Assembly (NCBI RefSeq): GCF_004405125.1
Contig: NZ_SORX01000004.1
Span: 338,113 to 402,112, forward strand
Reading direction: 5' to 3'
DNA from: Jeotgalibacillus salarius
GTDB taxonomy: Bacteria; Bacillota; Bacilli; Bacillales; Jeotgalibacillaceae
Length of the DNA: 64,000 nt
Positions 37,481-46,412 of this stretch are shown here, in pieces (position 1 is the first letter of the stretch; the number at the start of each line of letters is the position of its first letter). Under the pieces are notes generated by a model. It was not told the origin of the DNA. It did no database searches and saw nothing but the letters and a program-made list of their open reading frames with translations. The position numbers were made by a program, and so were the translations under genes.

Positions 37481-38020
37481 ATGACTTCAGTTGTGCTGCC
37501 GGCGGCTGTGATCGCAGCAGTAATCGGTATAATGGCAATACTAAATGATTTAAAGAAGAAGAAACACTCCTATGCCGGCAAGGTAATGCTGGTCCTGTTC
37601 TGGATTTACGTCACAGCAGTTGTGCACGTCACACTCGGTTCTTTTTATTTTCCACCGGATATTGGTTCACCGGTCAGAGTACAGCTTGAACCATTATATT
37701 TTCTGGACGAGTGGGCGACTTATCGAAACCATCAAAGCATTTCATTTTTTCAGAATGCCAGCTTAACAGTTTACAATTTTATTATGTTTATGCCTTATGG
37801 CTTTTTCCTGGCCGCGCTATTTAAAAAAGGATTTTTTAAAGCAACGCTGATTCTTTTTTTCTCTAGCCTCTTAATTGAAACAACTCAGCTTGCACTATCG
37901 TACGTGGGCATTGTATGGATGAGAGGCTTCAATGTAGATGATCTGATCATGAATACGGCTGGAGGATTGCTCGTTTTTATTGTAACGTGGCTAATATTAA
38001 TGATTTGGGGTAAAAAGTAA
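37481..38020 (+). CDS. VanZ-family membrane protein
   Basis: A 179-aa protein with about five membrane segments and the VanZ-like words NFIMFMPYGFFL (about 105-116) and RGFNVDDLIMNTAGG (about 147-161). VanZ gives low-level teicoplanin resistance in enterococci, but most relatives have unknown housekeeping roles. Monocistronic, followed by a terminator. Confidence 0.83.
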   Translation: MTSVVLPAAVIAAVIGIMAILNDLKKKKHSYAGKVMLVLFWIYVTAVVHVTLGSFYFPPDIGSPVRVQLEPLYFLDEWATYRNHQSISFFQNASLTVYNFIMFMPYGFFLAALFKKGFFKATLILFFSSLLIETTQLALSYVGIVWMRGFNVDDLIMNTAGGLLVFIVTWLILMIWGKK

Positions 38021-38053
38021 AGAGGTGCAACCTGCATCTCTTTATTTTTTTGA
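38020..38053 (+). terminator. terminator of the VanZ-like gene
   Basis: AAAGAGGTGCA and TGCATCTCTTT arms (one mismatch-type pair) followed by ATTTTTTT. Confidence 0.8.
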
Positions 38054-38177
38054 TGTGATTTGCAGGAACATCAGCATTGCGATAGTCTGTCATGTAAGGA
38101 ACAGCTTGTAAATGGATGTATGAACGATTGACGGAAATTCAGTCTTTTACGGTTCTGCAGATAGTAGGAGGGATTAG

Positions 38178-38870
38178 ATGAATGTGACTTACCATCCGCT
38201 TGGAGATCAGGCGGTGCTGATCCATTTCAAACAGGAAGTCAGTCAGCAGGTGCTTGCTGATGTTCAATTTTTGAAACAGGAGATACAGAAAGAACAGCCG
38301 GTATGGATGTTTGAAGCAGTACCGGGCTATGCTTCTATTGCTGTTCATTACGATTTATCCAGACTGCTTCATCAAGAGAACCCTTATCAGTATGTTGTTT
38401 CTTATTTAGAAGAAAGAGCAGAAGCTGCAAAAAGTGGTGGAAAGCCTAAACAGCGAACAGTAAAGATTCCAGTCTGCTATGGCGGGGAATTGGGTCCGGA
38501 TATTGAAGAGGTCGCTGAACATGCAGGCCTCTCTTCAGAAGAAGTCATTAAGCGTCATCAAAATGGTGACTATACTGTCTATATGCTTGGATTTGCGCCG
38601 GGATTTCCGTATATCGGAGGACTTGATCCTTCAATTGCAGCGCCGCGTAAAGATAATCCAAGAGCAGCAATCCCTGCAGGCTCAGTTGGCATTGCAGGTG
38701 AACAGACAGGCGTCTATTCGATTGAAACGCCAGGAGGCTGGCAGATTATCGGCAGGACCCCCGAAAAACTGTTTGATTTAGATAGAGAAGAATCATTCCT
38801 GCTGCGTGCAGGTGACAAAATAGAGTTTTATTCGATTACACAAAAAGAATTTGAGGAGTGGCAGCGATGA
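38178..38870 (+). CDS. pxpB: 5-oxoprolinase subunit PxpB (KipI type)
   Basis: A 230-aa homologue of PxpB/KipI, part of the ATP-dependent enzyme that opens 5-oxoproline to glutamate. Allophanate-hydrolase subunit 1 words are PLGDQAVLIHF near the start and MLGFAPGFPYIGGL (about 136-149), followed by AIPAGSVGIAGEQTGVY. In B. subtilis the same protein was first known as an inhibitor of KinA. AGGAGGG precedes the ATG. It heads the operon and shares an ATGA overlap with pxpC. Confidence 0.93.
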   Translation: MNVTYHPLGDQAVLIHFKQEVSQQVLADVQFLKQEIQKEQPVWMFEAVPGYASIAVHYDLSRLLHQENPYQYVVSYLEERAEAAKSGGKPKQRTVKIPVCYGGELGPDIEEVAEHAGLSSEEVIKRHQNGDYTVYMLGFAPGFPYIGGLDPSIAAPRKDNPRAAIPAGSVGIAGEQTGVYSIETPGGWQIIGRTPEKLFDLDREESFLLRAGDKIEFYSITQKEFEEWQR

Positions 38871-39859
38871 TTAAAGTAATGGACCCAGGGCTGCTGTCTT
38901 CAATTCAGGATGACGGACGCAGAGGACATCAGGAGTCGGGAATGATTATCTCAGGTGTGATGGATACATTCTCATTGCGAATTGCAAATTTGCTCGTCGG
39001 CAATGAAGAAAATGAAGCAGTGCTTGAGCTGACGTTAACCGGACCTACTATTGAATTTCAGGAGGATCAACTGATTTCAATCTGTGGAGCTGACTTTTCT
39101 GCAGTAATCGATGATCAGCCTGCACCACTCTGGCGCCCTGTAGCCGTTAAAAAAGGAAGCACCTTACATATGAAGTTTTCCAAAATTGGCTGCAGGGGCG
39201 TTATTGCCGTAGCGGGCGGTTTTCAAGTGCCGGAAGTACTTGGCAGTAAATCTACTTATTTAAGAGCGCAAATCGGCGGCTTTGAAGGTCGCAGTCTTGA
39301 AAAAGGAGATTTGCTTAAGATTGGAAAGCGCAGTGCAAAATCAGAGGAGCTTCTTAGGAAAGTAGCCAAACATCCTGTTAAATGGTCTGTTTCGAACACC
39401 TACACTGACAAAGTTTACAATCAAACTGCGCTGAGAGTGATCCCGGGGAAACAGTATCAGGATTTTACTGATGAAAGCAAAGGACACCTGTTTCAGCAGG
39501 AATATAAAATCTCCAAGCAGTCTGACAGGATGGGTTTCAGGCTTGATGGAGAGAAACTCGAATGCTCAACTGAGGGGGATATGCTGTCTGAAGGTGTTGC
39601 ATTTGGCACAATTCAGGTGCCAGCAGACGGACAGCCAATCGTCCTTTTAGCAGACAGACAGACGCTCGGAGGCTACCCGAAATTCGGACAAATCGCCTCA
39701 GTAGATCTTCCTGCGCTGATTCAGAAGAAGCCGGGTGAAGGGATCAGGTTTGAAGAAACGACTGTACAGGAAGCCCAGGCCCTGTTTAAAGAGCGGGAAA
39801 AAGAGTGGCAGGAACTGAAGTGGATGATCGAAACAAAACTGGAGGGATTAGATGCTTAG
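38867..39859 (+). CDS. pxpC: 5-oxoprolinase subunit PxpC (KipA type)
   Basis: A 330-aa biotin-dependent-carboxyltransferase-like subunit (allophanate hydrolase subunit 2 fold). N-terminal [18 protein letters not shown] and the C-terminal [16 protein letters not shown] are hallmark words. ATG 38867 overlaps the pxpB stop by 4 nt and has GAGGAG 8 nt upstream; the GTG at 38858 lies in that site. Confidence 0.93.
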   Translation: MIKVMDPGLLSSIQDDGRRGHQESGMIISGVMDTFSLRIANLLVGNEENEAVLELTLTGPTIEFQEDQLISICGADFSAVIDDQPAPLWRPVAVKKGSTLHMKFSKIGCRGVIAVAGGFQVPEVLGSKSTYLRAQIGGFEGRSLEKGDLLKIGKRSAKSEELLRKVAKHPVKWSVSNTYTDKVYNQTALRVIPGKQYQDFTDESKGHLFQQEYKISKQSDRMGFRLDGEKLECSTEGDMLSEGVAFGTIQVPADGQPIVLLADRQTLGGYPKFGQIASVDLPALIQKKPGEGIRFEETTVQEAQALFKEREKEWQELKWMIETKLEGLDA

Positions 39860-40619
39860 AATAGATCTGAACTGCGATATGGGTGAAAGCTTCGGCGCAT
39901 ATAAAATGGGAAACGACGCGGAAGTGCTACAGTATATTACTTCTGCAAACATTGCCTGCGGCTATCATGCAGGCGATCCTTCAGTAATGAGAAAAACGGT
40001 TAAACTGGCGCTTGATAATGGAACTGCAATAGGCGCACATCCAGGTTTCCCTGACCTTGAAGGATTCGGCCGGCGCAATCTCAATGTTTCTGAAGAGGAA
40101 GCTTATGATCTGACACTATATCAGATCGGTGCGCTTTACGGTTTCGTGAAGGCGCAGGGAGGCAGCTTACAGCACGTGAAGCCGCATGGTGCTTTATATA
40201 ATGCAGCAGCAAAAAATGCAAAGCTTGCGGACGCGATTGCAAAAGCGGTTTATGACCTGGATCCGGAGCTGATTCTGTTTGGTCTGTCCGGTGGTGAGTT
40301 AATTCGTGCAGGTAAGCATGTGGGTCTACAGACTGCTTCAGAAGTATTCGCGGACCGGACTTACCAGCCGGATGGCACATTAACCCCACGTTCACAGGCA
40401 AATGCCCTGATTGAAGATGATGAGTTGGCTGTATCACAGGTGGTGCGTATGGTGAAAGATGGTATTGTGCGTGATGTGGATGGTAAAGACATCGGGATCG
40501 AGGCGGATACAGTCTGTATTCATGGTGATGGAAAGCATGCGCTGGCTTTTGCAGAAAAGATAAATCGCAGGTTGAGAGAAGAAAATATTGAAATGACAAA
40601 TTTCATGGGTCAGAGGTGA
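39852..40619 (+). CDS. pxpA: 5-oxoprolinase subunit PxpA (LamB/YcsF family)
   Basis: A 255-aa LamB/YcsF protein that catalyses ring opening with Pxp[15 protein letters not shown] at the N-terminus, ACGYHAGDP, and the [13 protein letters not shown] segment are typical. It overlaps pxpC by 8 nt. Gene order here is B-C-A, versus ycsF before kipI-kipA in B. subtilis. Confidence 0.95.
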   Translation: MLRIDLNCDMGESFGAYKMGNDAEVLQYITSANIACGYHAGDPSVMRKTVKLALDNGTAIGAHPGFPDLEGFGRRNLNVSEEEAYDLTLYQIGALYGFVKAQGGSLQHVKPHGALYNAAAKNAKLADAIAKAVYDLDPELILFGLSGGELIRAGKHVGLQTASEVFADRTYQPDGTLTPRSQANALIEDDELAVSQVVRMVKDGIVRDVDGKDIGIEADTVCIHGDGKHALAFAEKINRRLREENIEMTNFMGQR

Positions 40620-40623
40620 AGCA

Positions 40624-41103
40624 GTGTTCAAAACAATAGCCGGTTGGATTTTGGCTGCAGTACTTGGTGCTATGGCATTCGTGTTCTGGGCTGAAGCAAA
40701 AGAAGCGGAAATGAACATTACAGAGCTTGAAGAATTTGATAGGTCTACTTATTTTAGTGCAACATATCTCGAAATAGAGAGATATGAATTGACATATGAT
40801 TACATGCTTGAGGAGAAGGAGAGTTTCGAATGGCCAAACGCGGCTAACATACTGGATTCCTTTGTTAAATTTCCTATCGATTTTAATGAAAAAGAAGTTG
40901 TTTCTATGAATAAGTTGAAAAGTGATTTTCTTGAATCACTGGTTGGTTTCGATAAAGCCTTAACTGACGATGAGCGTAATGAATATGCAGAAAGTTATCG
41001 CCAAAAACTCGATGAATATAAAGCACACTTTAACTCACTTGCTGAAGAATATGGTTATTGTGCTTATGTAACAAATGAATTTGAATGTCAGGGAAATTTA
41101 TAA
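40624..41103 (+). CDS. membrane-anchored protein of unknown function in pxp operon
   Basis: A 159-aa protein with one N-terminal membrane segment (about residues 5-22) and a charged, helical body (about 28-159). Two Cys lie near the C-terminus (C145, C155) and could form a disulfide outside the cell. GTG start with AGAGGTGA 5-6 nt upstream, 4 nt after pxpA. I do not recognise the family. It is not part of the usual pxp set and may be an insertion between pxpA and the transporter gene. Confidence 0.65.
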   Translation: MFKTIAGWILAAVLGAMAFVFWAEAKEAEMNITELEEFDRSTYFSATYLEIERYELTYDYMLEEKESFEWPNAANILDSFVKFPIDFNEKEVVSMNKLKSDFLESLVGFDKALTDDERNEYAESYRQKLDEYKAHFNSLAEEYGYCAYVTNEFECQGNL

Positions 41104-41141
41104 AGAATCTTTTTAAATATAGGAACGACATCTTAGTCAGT

Positions 41142-41180
41142 GATGCCTTTAAGCTACAAAGAGTGCCGGCTTAAGGCATC
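41142..41180 (+). terminator. hairpin between the 159-aa gene and the transporter gene
   Basis: GATGCCTTTAAGC and GCTTAAGGCATC pair with one bulge around a 14-nt loop, but no T-run follows. It may stabilise or attenuate the transcript rather than end it. Confidence 0.4.
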
Positions 41181-41218
41181 CTGAGCTTCTAAAACATCAT
41201 GAAAGGAACATAACAGCT

Positions 41219-42412
41219 ATGAAAAAACCAGAATCTAACCGCAGTATACTGCTCGGTGCTGCTTTTCTGATGGCGACATCTGCCGTTGGACCGGGCTTTT
41301 TAACTCAGACAACTACTTTTACCCAGACGCTCGCTGCAAGCTTTGGGTTTGTCATATTAATTTCTATTATTGTTGATATCGGTGTACAAATGAATATCTG
41401 GCGTATCATCACAGTTTCCGGTAAACGCGCTCAGGAAATCGCAAATGAAGTGCTTCCGGGGCTTGGCATTGTCTTAGCTGCACTTGTTGTACTTGGTGGA
41501 CTGGCGTTCAATATTGGTAATATCGGGGGAGCAGGGCTTGGAACAAATGTACTGTTCGGTGTTTCGCCTGAGATGGGTGCTTTATTCAGCGGGCTGATTG
41601 CCATTGGGATCTTCCTTGTCCGGGAAGCAGCGCGGATCATGGACCGCTTTATTCAGGTGCTGGGCTTTCTGATGATTGGACTGACTGTGTTTGTCATGTT
41701 CCAGTCACAGCCGCCAATTGGAGAAGCGATCACCCGTTCATTTATTCCAGAAACAGTAGATTTCCTGGCAATTGTTACACTTGTCGGCGGAACAGTCGGC
41801 GGTTACATTACATTTGCGGGCGGACACAGACTGCTTGATGCAGGATTGATTGGTAAAAAGAATATACCTGAAGTAAATAAAAGTGCAGTATCAGCAATCG
41901 GGATCGCATCTATTATGCGTATCTTTCTCTTCCTTGCAACTCTTGGAATCGTAGCGCAAGGGCTTGAGATCAACCCGGATAATCCGCCTGCGTCTGTCTT
42001 CCAGCTCGCAGCAGGTAATATCGGGTATAAGATCTTTGGCGTGGTAATGTGGTCTGCAGCGATCAGTTCAGTAGTCGGAGCTGCTTATACATCAGTATCC
42101 TTTATCAAGACGTTCAGTCCGTTGTTTGCGAAATATGAAAAGTTTCTGATTGTGGGATTTATTGCAGTATCGACGGTGATTTTCGCATCAATTGGGCAGC
42201 CGGTTACACTGCTTATACTCGCGGGTGCGCTAAACGGTTTGATCCTGCCGATTTCACTTGGTGTAATCCTTCTTGCGGCACATAACAAGAAAATTGTCGG
42301 TGATTATAACCATCCGGTATGGCTAACTGCATTTGGTGTGCTGATCGTTGTTGTCATGGCTTACCTTGGCGGTTATACAATGATTAATCAGCTGCCTGAA
42401 TTGTTTTCATAG
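41219..42412 (+). CDS. NRAMP-family transporter (YcsG type)
   Basis: A 397-aa NRAMP-fold membrane protein with about eleven hydrophobic segments, close in context to B. subtilis YcsG beside ycsF/kipIA. The first helix reads SAVGPGFLTQTT where classical Mn/Fe transporters have a DPGN motif. That change argues against metal transport and for uptake of an organic substrate such as 5-oxoproline; this is inference from context. AAAGGAAC precedes the ATG. Confidence 0.87.
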   Translation: MKKPESNRSILLGAAFLMATSAVGPGFLTQTTTFTQTLAASFGFVILISIIVDIGVQMNIWRIITVSGKRAQEIANEVLPGLGIVLAALVVLGGLAFNIGNIGGAGLGTNVLFGVSPEMGALFSGLIAIGIFLVREAARIMDRFIQVLGFLMIGLTVFVMFQSQPPIGEAITRSFIPETVDFLAIVTLVGGTVGGYITFAGGHRLLDAGLIGKKNIPEVNKSAVSAIGIASIMRIFLFLATLGIVAQGLEINPDNPPASVFQLAAGNIGYKIFGVVMWSAAISSVVGAAYTSVSFIKTFSPLFAKYEKFLIVGFIAVSTVIFASIGQPVTLLILAGALNGLILPISLGVILLAAHNKKIVGDYNHPVWLTAFGVLIVVVMAYLGGYTMINQLPELFS

Positions 42413-42421
42413 ATAACAAAC

Positions 42422-42454
42422 AAAAAACAGGATGAGTGTTCATCCTGTTTTTTG
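42422..42454. terminator. terminator of the YcsG-like gene
   Basis: AAAAACAGGATGA and TCATCCTGTTTTTT arms around a 4-nt loop. Confidence 0.9.
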
Positions 42455-42469
42455 TTTGCTGGAGACAGC

Positions 42470-42560
42470 AGGCGTTCAAATCATTATTGAGGTAGGTTAA
42501 TGAATCAGGGCAGTGAATCAAACATCCAATGCTATGATTCAATTAAACAATCAATTCGCC
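42470..42560. repeat. 21-bp-period tandem array E, word GATTCAATT
   Basis: Units at 42473 (GCGTTCAAA), 42494 (AGGTTAATG), 42515 (GAATCAAAC) and 42536 (GATTCAATT), each 21 bp apart, with an off-register CAATCAATT at 42548. The word is shared with array D at the window's 3' end. Located between convergent transporter and ArsA-like genes. Confidence 0.75.
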
Positions 42561-42586
42561 CGCTAAAAGCCGAGGCGTTTCATTAT

Positions 42587-43513
42587 TCAGTCGAGGTGTC
42601 CGCTGAACCATTCCAGCAGCTCTTTGTTCACGATGTCCTGAGATGAAAAAGGAACATAAATCAATTCCTGTTTTTTAAATGTGCTTTGGATTTTTTCTAA
42701 ATGTGGTTTTTCATGCTTTTTACGCTCCTGCATAAACGCTCCGTCAACATCCTCAGGAAGCACCTTGTTCACAATCAGCGTTTTCACATGAAGATCATAC
42801 TGATCCAGGAGCTGAAGCGCTTTTTCAGTTTCGAGAATTGGCAGCCTCTCAGGATTCAGCACAAATATAAAGCCTGTCTCTTTTGGGTCAAGAAGCAGTT
42901 CTCTTGCCCGCGAAAAGCGGTCCTGACGGGTTCTGAGTACATCATAAATCGGATCCTCAACCGGCTCTCCGTCATTTAAAAGGGCAGCATAGTTTTCGTT
43001 CGTTTTACGGCGTTTCTCGAGCAGTCCTTCAATCCAGATACCCATTAATTCTGGAAGTGTAAGCAGTCTGATTGTATGACCGGTTGGAGCTGTATCAAAA
43101 ACGATCTTATCAAACTTCTCACGTTCTTCCAGTACAATCGAAATCAGTTTATCGAATAAAGCAGCCTCATCAGCACCTGGTGAAGACTTTGCCGTATCAA
43201 GCTGTCTGTGAACTTCTTCCATCATGCCAGCGTGAACCACACCTTTAATATTCGCTTTCACGCCTTTTATATAATTCGCTGTTTCAATTTCAGGATCGAT
43301 CTCAAGCGCATATAAATTTGGGGCAATTTCTGTATTCTTCCCGCCGATTTTCCGGTCAAAAATATCACCGACATTGTGTGCAGGGTCAGTTGATACAAGT
43401 AGTGTGCGGTATCCCTGCTTAGCCGATTTCCATGCGATCGCAGCAGCAGAAGTGGACTTACCAACGCCACCTTTACCGCCGACAAACAAAATATTATTCT
43501 TTAAAATATCCAT
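42587..43513 (-). CDS. ArsA/Get3-family ATPase
   Basis: A 308-aa single-domain ArsA-like ATPase of the GET3/TRC40 family. Deviant Walker A GGKGGVGKST at 12-21, a DTAPTGHT switch motif (about 140-147), and a DPAHN word after strand 2. No arsenic genes (arsB, arsD, arsC) are near, so arsenite pumping is unlikely. In eukaryotes relatives insert tail-anchored proteins. ATG 43513 follows GGAG. It starts 16 nt after a small CC-ending protein gene, probably as one operon. Confidence 0.87.
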   Translation of the reverse strand: MDILKNNILFVGGKGGVGKSTSAAAIAWKSAKQGYRTLLVSTDPAHNVGDIFDRKIGGKNTEIAPNLYALEIDPEIETANYIKGVKANIKGVVHAGMMEEVHRQLDTAKSSPGADEAALFDKLISIVLEEREKFDKIVFDTAPTGHTIRLLTLPELMGIWIEGLLEKRRKTNENYAALLNDGEPVEDPIYDVLRTRQDRFSRARELLLDPKETGFIFVLNPERLPILETEKALQLLDQYDLHVKTLIVNKVLPEDVDGAFMQERKKHEKPHLEKIQSTFKKQELIYVPFSSQDIVNKELLEWFSGHLD

Positions 43514-43528
43514 CAAAAGACTCCTTTA

Positions 43529-43786
43529 TCAGCAGCAGCGGATGCCTGAGAGCGGAGATTTCTCCATTCCCATCCGTAAATGCCAGTCGTGAAATTTCTC
43601 AATCATATGCGGATACAGCTCCAGTGTGTAGTAATAAACAGGGTTTGGGATTCCGATCATTTCAGAATAAAGCATGAGTAAAAACAGGTCGTCTTCATTC
43701 CTGAGCTCACGGGCAATCTCTTGACGGTGCGGCATACTCAGCACTTCTTCATAATAAGCAACCAGCTTCTTCATTTTATCCAGCAT
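43529..43786 (-). CDS. small protein ending in Cys-Cys, partner of the ArsA-like ATPase
   Basis: An 85-aa soluble helical protein whose last residues are GIRCC followed by the stop. Words include YYEEVLSMPHRQEIARELRN and MIGIPNPVYYYTLELYPHM. It resembles the family that I recall RefSeq naming cory-CC-star, so called for the terminal CC; this is from memory. GGAGGGAGG lies upstream of the ATG. It is cotranscribed with the ArsA-like gene and may be its client or adaptor. Confidence 0.72.
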   Translation of the reverse strand: MLDKMKKLVAYYEEVLSMPHRQEIARELRNEDDLFLLMLYSEMIGIPNPVYYYTLELYPHMIEKFHDWHLRMGMEKSPLSGIRCC

Positions 43787-43797
43787 TTGTACCGCCT

Positions 43798-43964
43798 CCC
43801 TCCGCTTTTCTTTTTGTTCAGCTATGGCTCGCAGGGGCTAGTGCGCTTCCCTCAGCTCATTTCGATAAGTCAACATCAGCTCACTTGCGTTCACTGTGTT
43901 TCCTTTATCTTAAACGCTTCAGTCCACCGCATACGCCCCTAAACGCTCGCCTCCGCTTTTCTTA
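43798..43964. repeat. probable dispersed repeat upstream of the CC-ending protein gene
   Basis: A 167-bp segment bounded by direct copies of CCTCCGCTTTTCTT (43799-43812 and 43951-43964). It holds GC-rich words such as GGCTCGCAGGGGCTAGTGCG and TCACTTGCGTTCACTG, unlike the neighbouring AT-rich DNA. It has no second copy in this window. Confidence 0.45.
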
Positions 43965-43965
43965 T

Positions 43966-44006
43966 TTTAAAACAAAGAACAGGAAAGAGACAACGCTCCT
44001 TCCTGC
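43966..44006 (-). terminator. terminator of cstA
   Basis: CAGGAAGGAG and CTTTCCTG arms on the minus strand, followed by TTCTTTGTTTT. Confidence 0.65.
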
Positions 44007-44013
44007 CATATGA

Positions 44014-45753
44014 TTATTCTTTAGGATCAATTGGTGTCTGGTTTTTAGACATGAGTGCAGATACTGCAGTCAGACAGATCCATAGTGCAAACCCAAGGAT
44101 TAAAGCACCAAATACGAACAGCAGTGTACTTGACTGTTCATTCCACCATGCCCACTGTGTGAACACCTGACTAATCATCGCATAGAGCGTCATGAACATT
44201 AAGAAGATCATTGGAATCAGCGTAATCAAGTAGCTTCTGCCAAGTCTCTTCAGCCAGATTGAAATGAGCAATAAGTTAATGCCGGCTAATAACTGATTGG
44301 AAGTACCAAACAGAGGCCATAGCAGGTACCCACCTGAACCAAAGCCGTTTGGACCTTCAGGAATTAATACAAGTGCAGCACTTGAAACGACTGCAATTGT
44401 TGTAGCAACATGCGTTTTTTCAAGTGCAGGCACTTTGTACTCCGTACCAAGCTCAGAAATGATATAACGCATCAGACGAACGGATGTATCAAGCGTTGTT
44501 GCTGCAAAGCTGACAACGATGATCGAAACGATTGTTGCTGCAACTTCCGGTGGAATACCAAGGCCGCCTGCAAGCTGCCCGGCACCCTGAACGAAGTTTC
44601 CAAGACCGCCGCCACTCGCAGCACCAAAGCTGCTATAAGCCTCTTTAAAAGCGTCAGCATTAGGGAAGAATGTGATAACAGCAATAATAGAAATTAAAGC
44701 AAGCACACCTTCACCAACAGCGCCTGCATAACCAACGAAGCGGGCATCCGTTTCTTTATTCAACTGTTTTGATGACGTACCTGAAGATACAAGTCCGTGG
44801 AAACCGGAAATCGCCCCGCAGGCAATCGTGATAAATAGTAGCGGGAACCAGGAAACATCATTTGCATCAGGGTTTGTAATAGGAGCTGTAATCTCAGGAT
44901 TCGTGAAAAGAAGACCAAGATACAGAATACCAAGCCCTACTATAAGCTGATGTGAGTTAATGAAATCACGCGGCTGAAGCAGTTTCCAAACAGGAAGCGT
45001 CGAGGCGATATATACATAAATCATTAGGATAATGATCCAGATAAAGAATGCACTTGAAATCGCACCCAGCCCAAAGATGCCGGCCCCTTCTTCACCACCC
45101 ATATATCGGACAAGATCGATTTGAAGAATTTGGTATTCAGCAGCCAGAACAGCTACAAAATACATGACCGCAAGTGCAACCAATGAAGGCACCAGCATTT
45201 TCGCATTACGTTTGTATACTGCGTGTCCAATCCAGATCGCAAGCGGGATCTGAATAAATACTGGTAATACGCTTGATGGGAAACTGATAAACAGGTTCGC
45301 AATTACCCATGCAAATACTGCATTTACCATTAGTACAAGAATTAAAATAATGAATAAGAACAAAATCTTTGCACGCTGTCCAACTAATTTATTGGCGAGC
45401 GTTCCCATAGACTGACCTTTGTTTCTGACAGACACTACGAGCGTACCGAAGTCGTGAACCCCTGCAGCAAATACAGTTCCAAAAACCACCCAAAGTACAG
45501 CAGGCAGCCAGCCCCAGTATACGGCAATGGCAGGTCCCAAAATTGGTGCAGCTCCTGCTACTGACGTAAAGTGGTGTCCCCAGAGCACGAACTTATTCGT
45601 CGGCACAAAATCGACGCCATCTTTGTAGCGGTGTGCAGGTGTGACATAGTTTGGATCGAGTCTGTAAATTTTTTCGGCAACAAATTTAGAATAAAATCTG
45701 TATCCAAGCACGAAAATGAACAGCCCGATCGCCGCTAAAGCGATTGCATTCAT
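44014..45753 (-). CDS. cstA: CstA carbon-starvation family transporter
   Basis: A 579-aa polytopic protein of the CstA family, now known to import peptides or pyruvate in enterobacteria. Family words are GHHFTSVAGAAPILGPAIA (about 53-71) and SGFHGLVSSGTSSKQ. Start ATG 45753 has AAGGGGGAG upstream; a longer in-frame ATG at 45786 does not. About 14 membrane segments are expected. A 13-of-14 cre match lies upstream, in keeping with glucose repression of cstA in B. subtilis. Confidence 0.92.
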   Translation of the reverse strand: MNAIALAAIGLFIFVLGYRFYSKFVAEKIYRLDPNYVTPAHRYKDGVDFVPTNKFVLWGHHFTSVAGAAPILGPAIAVYWGWLPAVLWVVFGTVFAAGVHDFGTLVVSVRNKGQSMGTLANKLVGQRAKILFLFIILILVLMVNAVFAWVIANLFISFPSSVLPVFIQIPLAIWIGHAVYKRNAKMLVPSLVALAVMYFVAVLAAEYQILQIDLVRYMGGEEGAGIFGLGAISSAFFIWIIILMIYVYIASTLPVWKLLQPRDFINSHQLIVGLGILYLGLLFTNPEITAPITNPDANDVSWFPLLFITIACGAISGFHGLVSSGTSSKQLNKETDARFVGYAGAVGEGVLALISIIAVITFFPNADAFKEAYSSFGAASGGGLGNFVQGAGQLAGGLGIPPEVAATIVSIIVVSFAATTLDTSVRLMRYIISELGTEYKVPALEKTHVATTIAVVSSAALVLIPEGPNGFGSGGYLLWPLFGTSNQLLAGINLLLISIWLKRLGRSYLITLIPMIFLMFMTLYAMISQVFTQWAWWNEQSSTLLFVFGALILGFALWICLTAVSALMSKNQTPIDPKE

Positions 45754-45801
45754 CCAGTTCTCCCCCTTAATCATGTGATACGACATCTTGTGTTAATTGT
45801 A

Positions 45802-45815
45802 TGTAAGCACTTACA
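45802..45815. promoter_or_regulatory. cre-like site upstream of cstA
   Basis: TGTAAGCACTTACA, perfectly dyad-like apart from the central CA; 13 of 14 positions match the cre consensus. It lies 49 bp upstream of the start codon. Confidence 0.6.
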
Positions 45816-45922
45816 ATGTCATGTACCATAATAGATTATTGAGTGAATTGTGTAAATATTTAAACAACAAATATTTTAGATTACCGAAGAAAATTATTGG
45901 TTGATTTGCAATAGATTGACTG

Positions 45923-46402
45923 CTACTGGAATATCTCAAATGACATGAACAGCTCTTCAAGCGTTCCGTCTACAGCTTTATACTTCCATGCACTTCTTAT
46001 GCCCGGACCTTCACCGCCAAACTGAAATAAGTTCTCTGTAGAGGTATATTGAATCGCATAGCTGTTAGTTTCATATACGCCCTCATCGACTTTTATACGC
46101 GCAGTGAACACGATTTCTCTATCTGCAAAAGAGGAGAACGTGTCAAACGCATCTGACCTGCGGACTTTGGTATTCTGCATGGCGGTTTTCAAAGATTCAA
46201 TCTCACTTTCAGTTAAATCACGCGGTCCTGGTACTCCTACATCAATTCCATCAGGATAACTGACCATCACGGTTGCTTCTTCAATTTCCTGCACCGAAAC
46301 ACCTTCAAATATGTCTTCAGCGACTTCATATGTACGAAAAAAGAAAAACCAGATGACAGCCAAAACAATGATTGCAGCAGCTATGAGTATAATTTTTTTC
46401 AT
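45923..46402 (-). CDS. membrane-anchored protein of unknown function
   Basis: A 159-aa protein with an N-terminal membrane anchor (about residues 3-22) and an extracytoplasmic beta-rich domain. ATG 46402 has AGGAGG 6 nt upstream; a TTG at 46405 is in frame. It lies 10 nt after the SDR gene and is probably cotranscribed. No family recognised. Confidence 0.68.
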   Translation of the reverse strand: MKKIILIAAAIIVLAVIWFFFFRTYEVAEDIFEGVSVQEIEEATVMVSYPDGIDVGVPGPRDLTESEIESLKTAMQNTKVRRSDAFDTFSSFADREIVFTARIKVDEGVYETNSYAIQYTSTENLFQFGGEGPGIRSAWKYKAVDGTLEELFMSFEIFQ

Positions 46403-46412
46403 CAATTTCCTC

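Noticed and set aside
42587..43786. Arsenical resistance operon
   Set aside because: Only an ArsA-like ATPase is present, with no arsB, arsC, arsD or arsR and a different partner gene.
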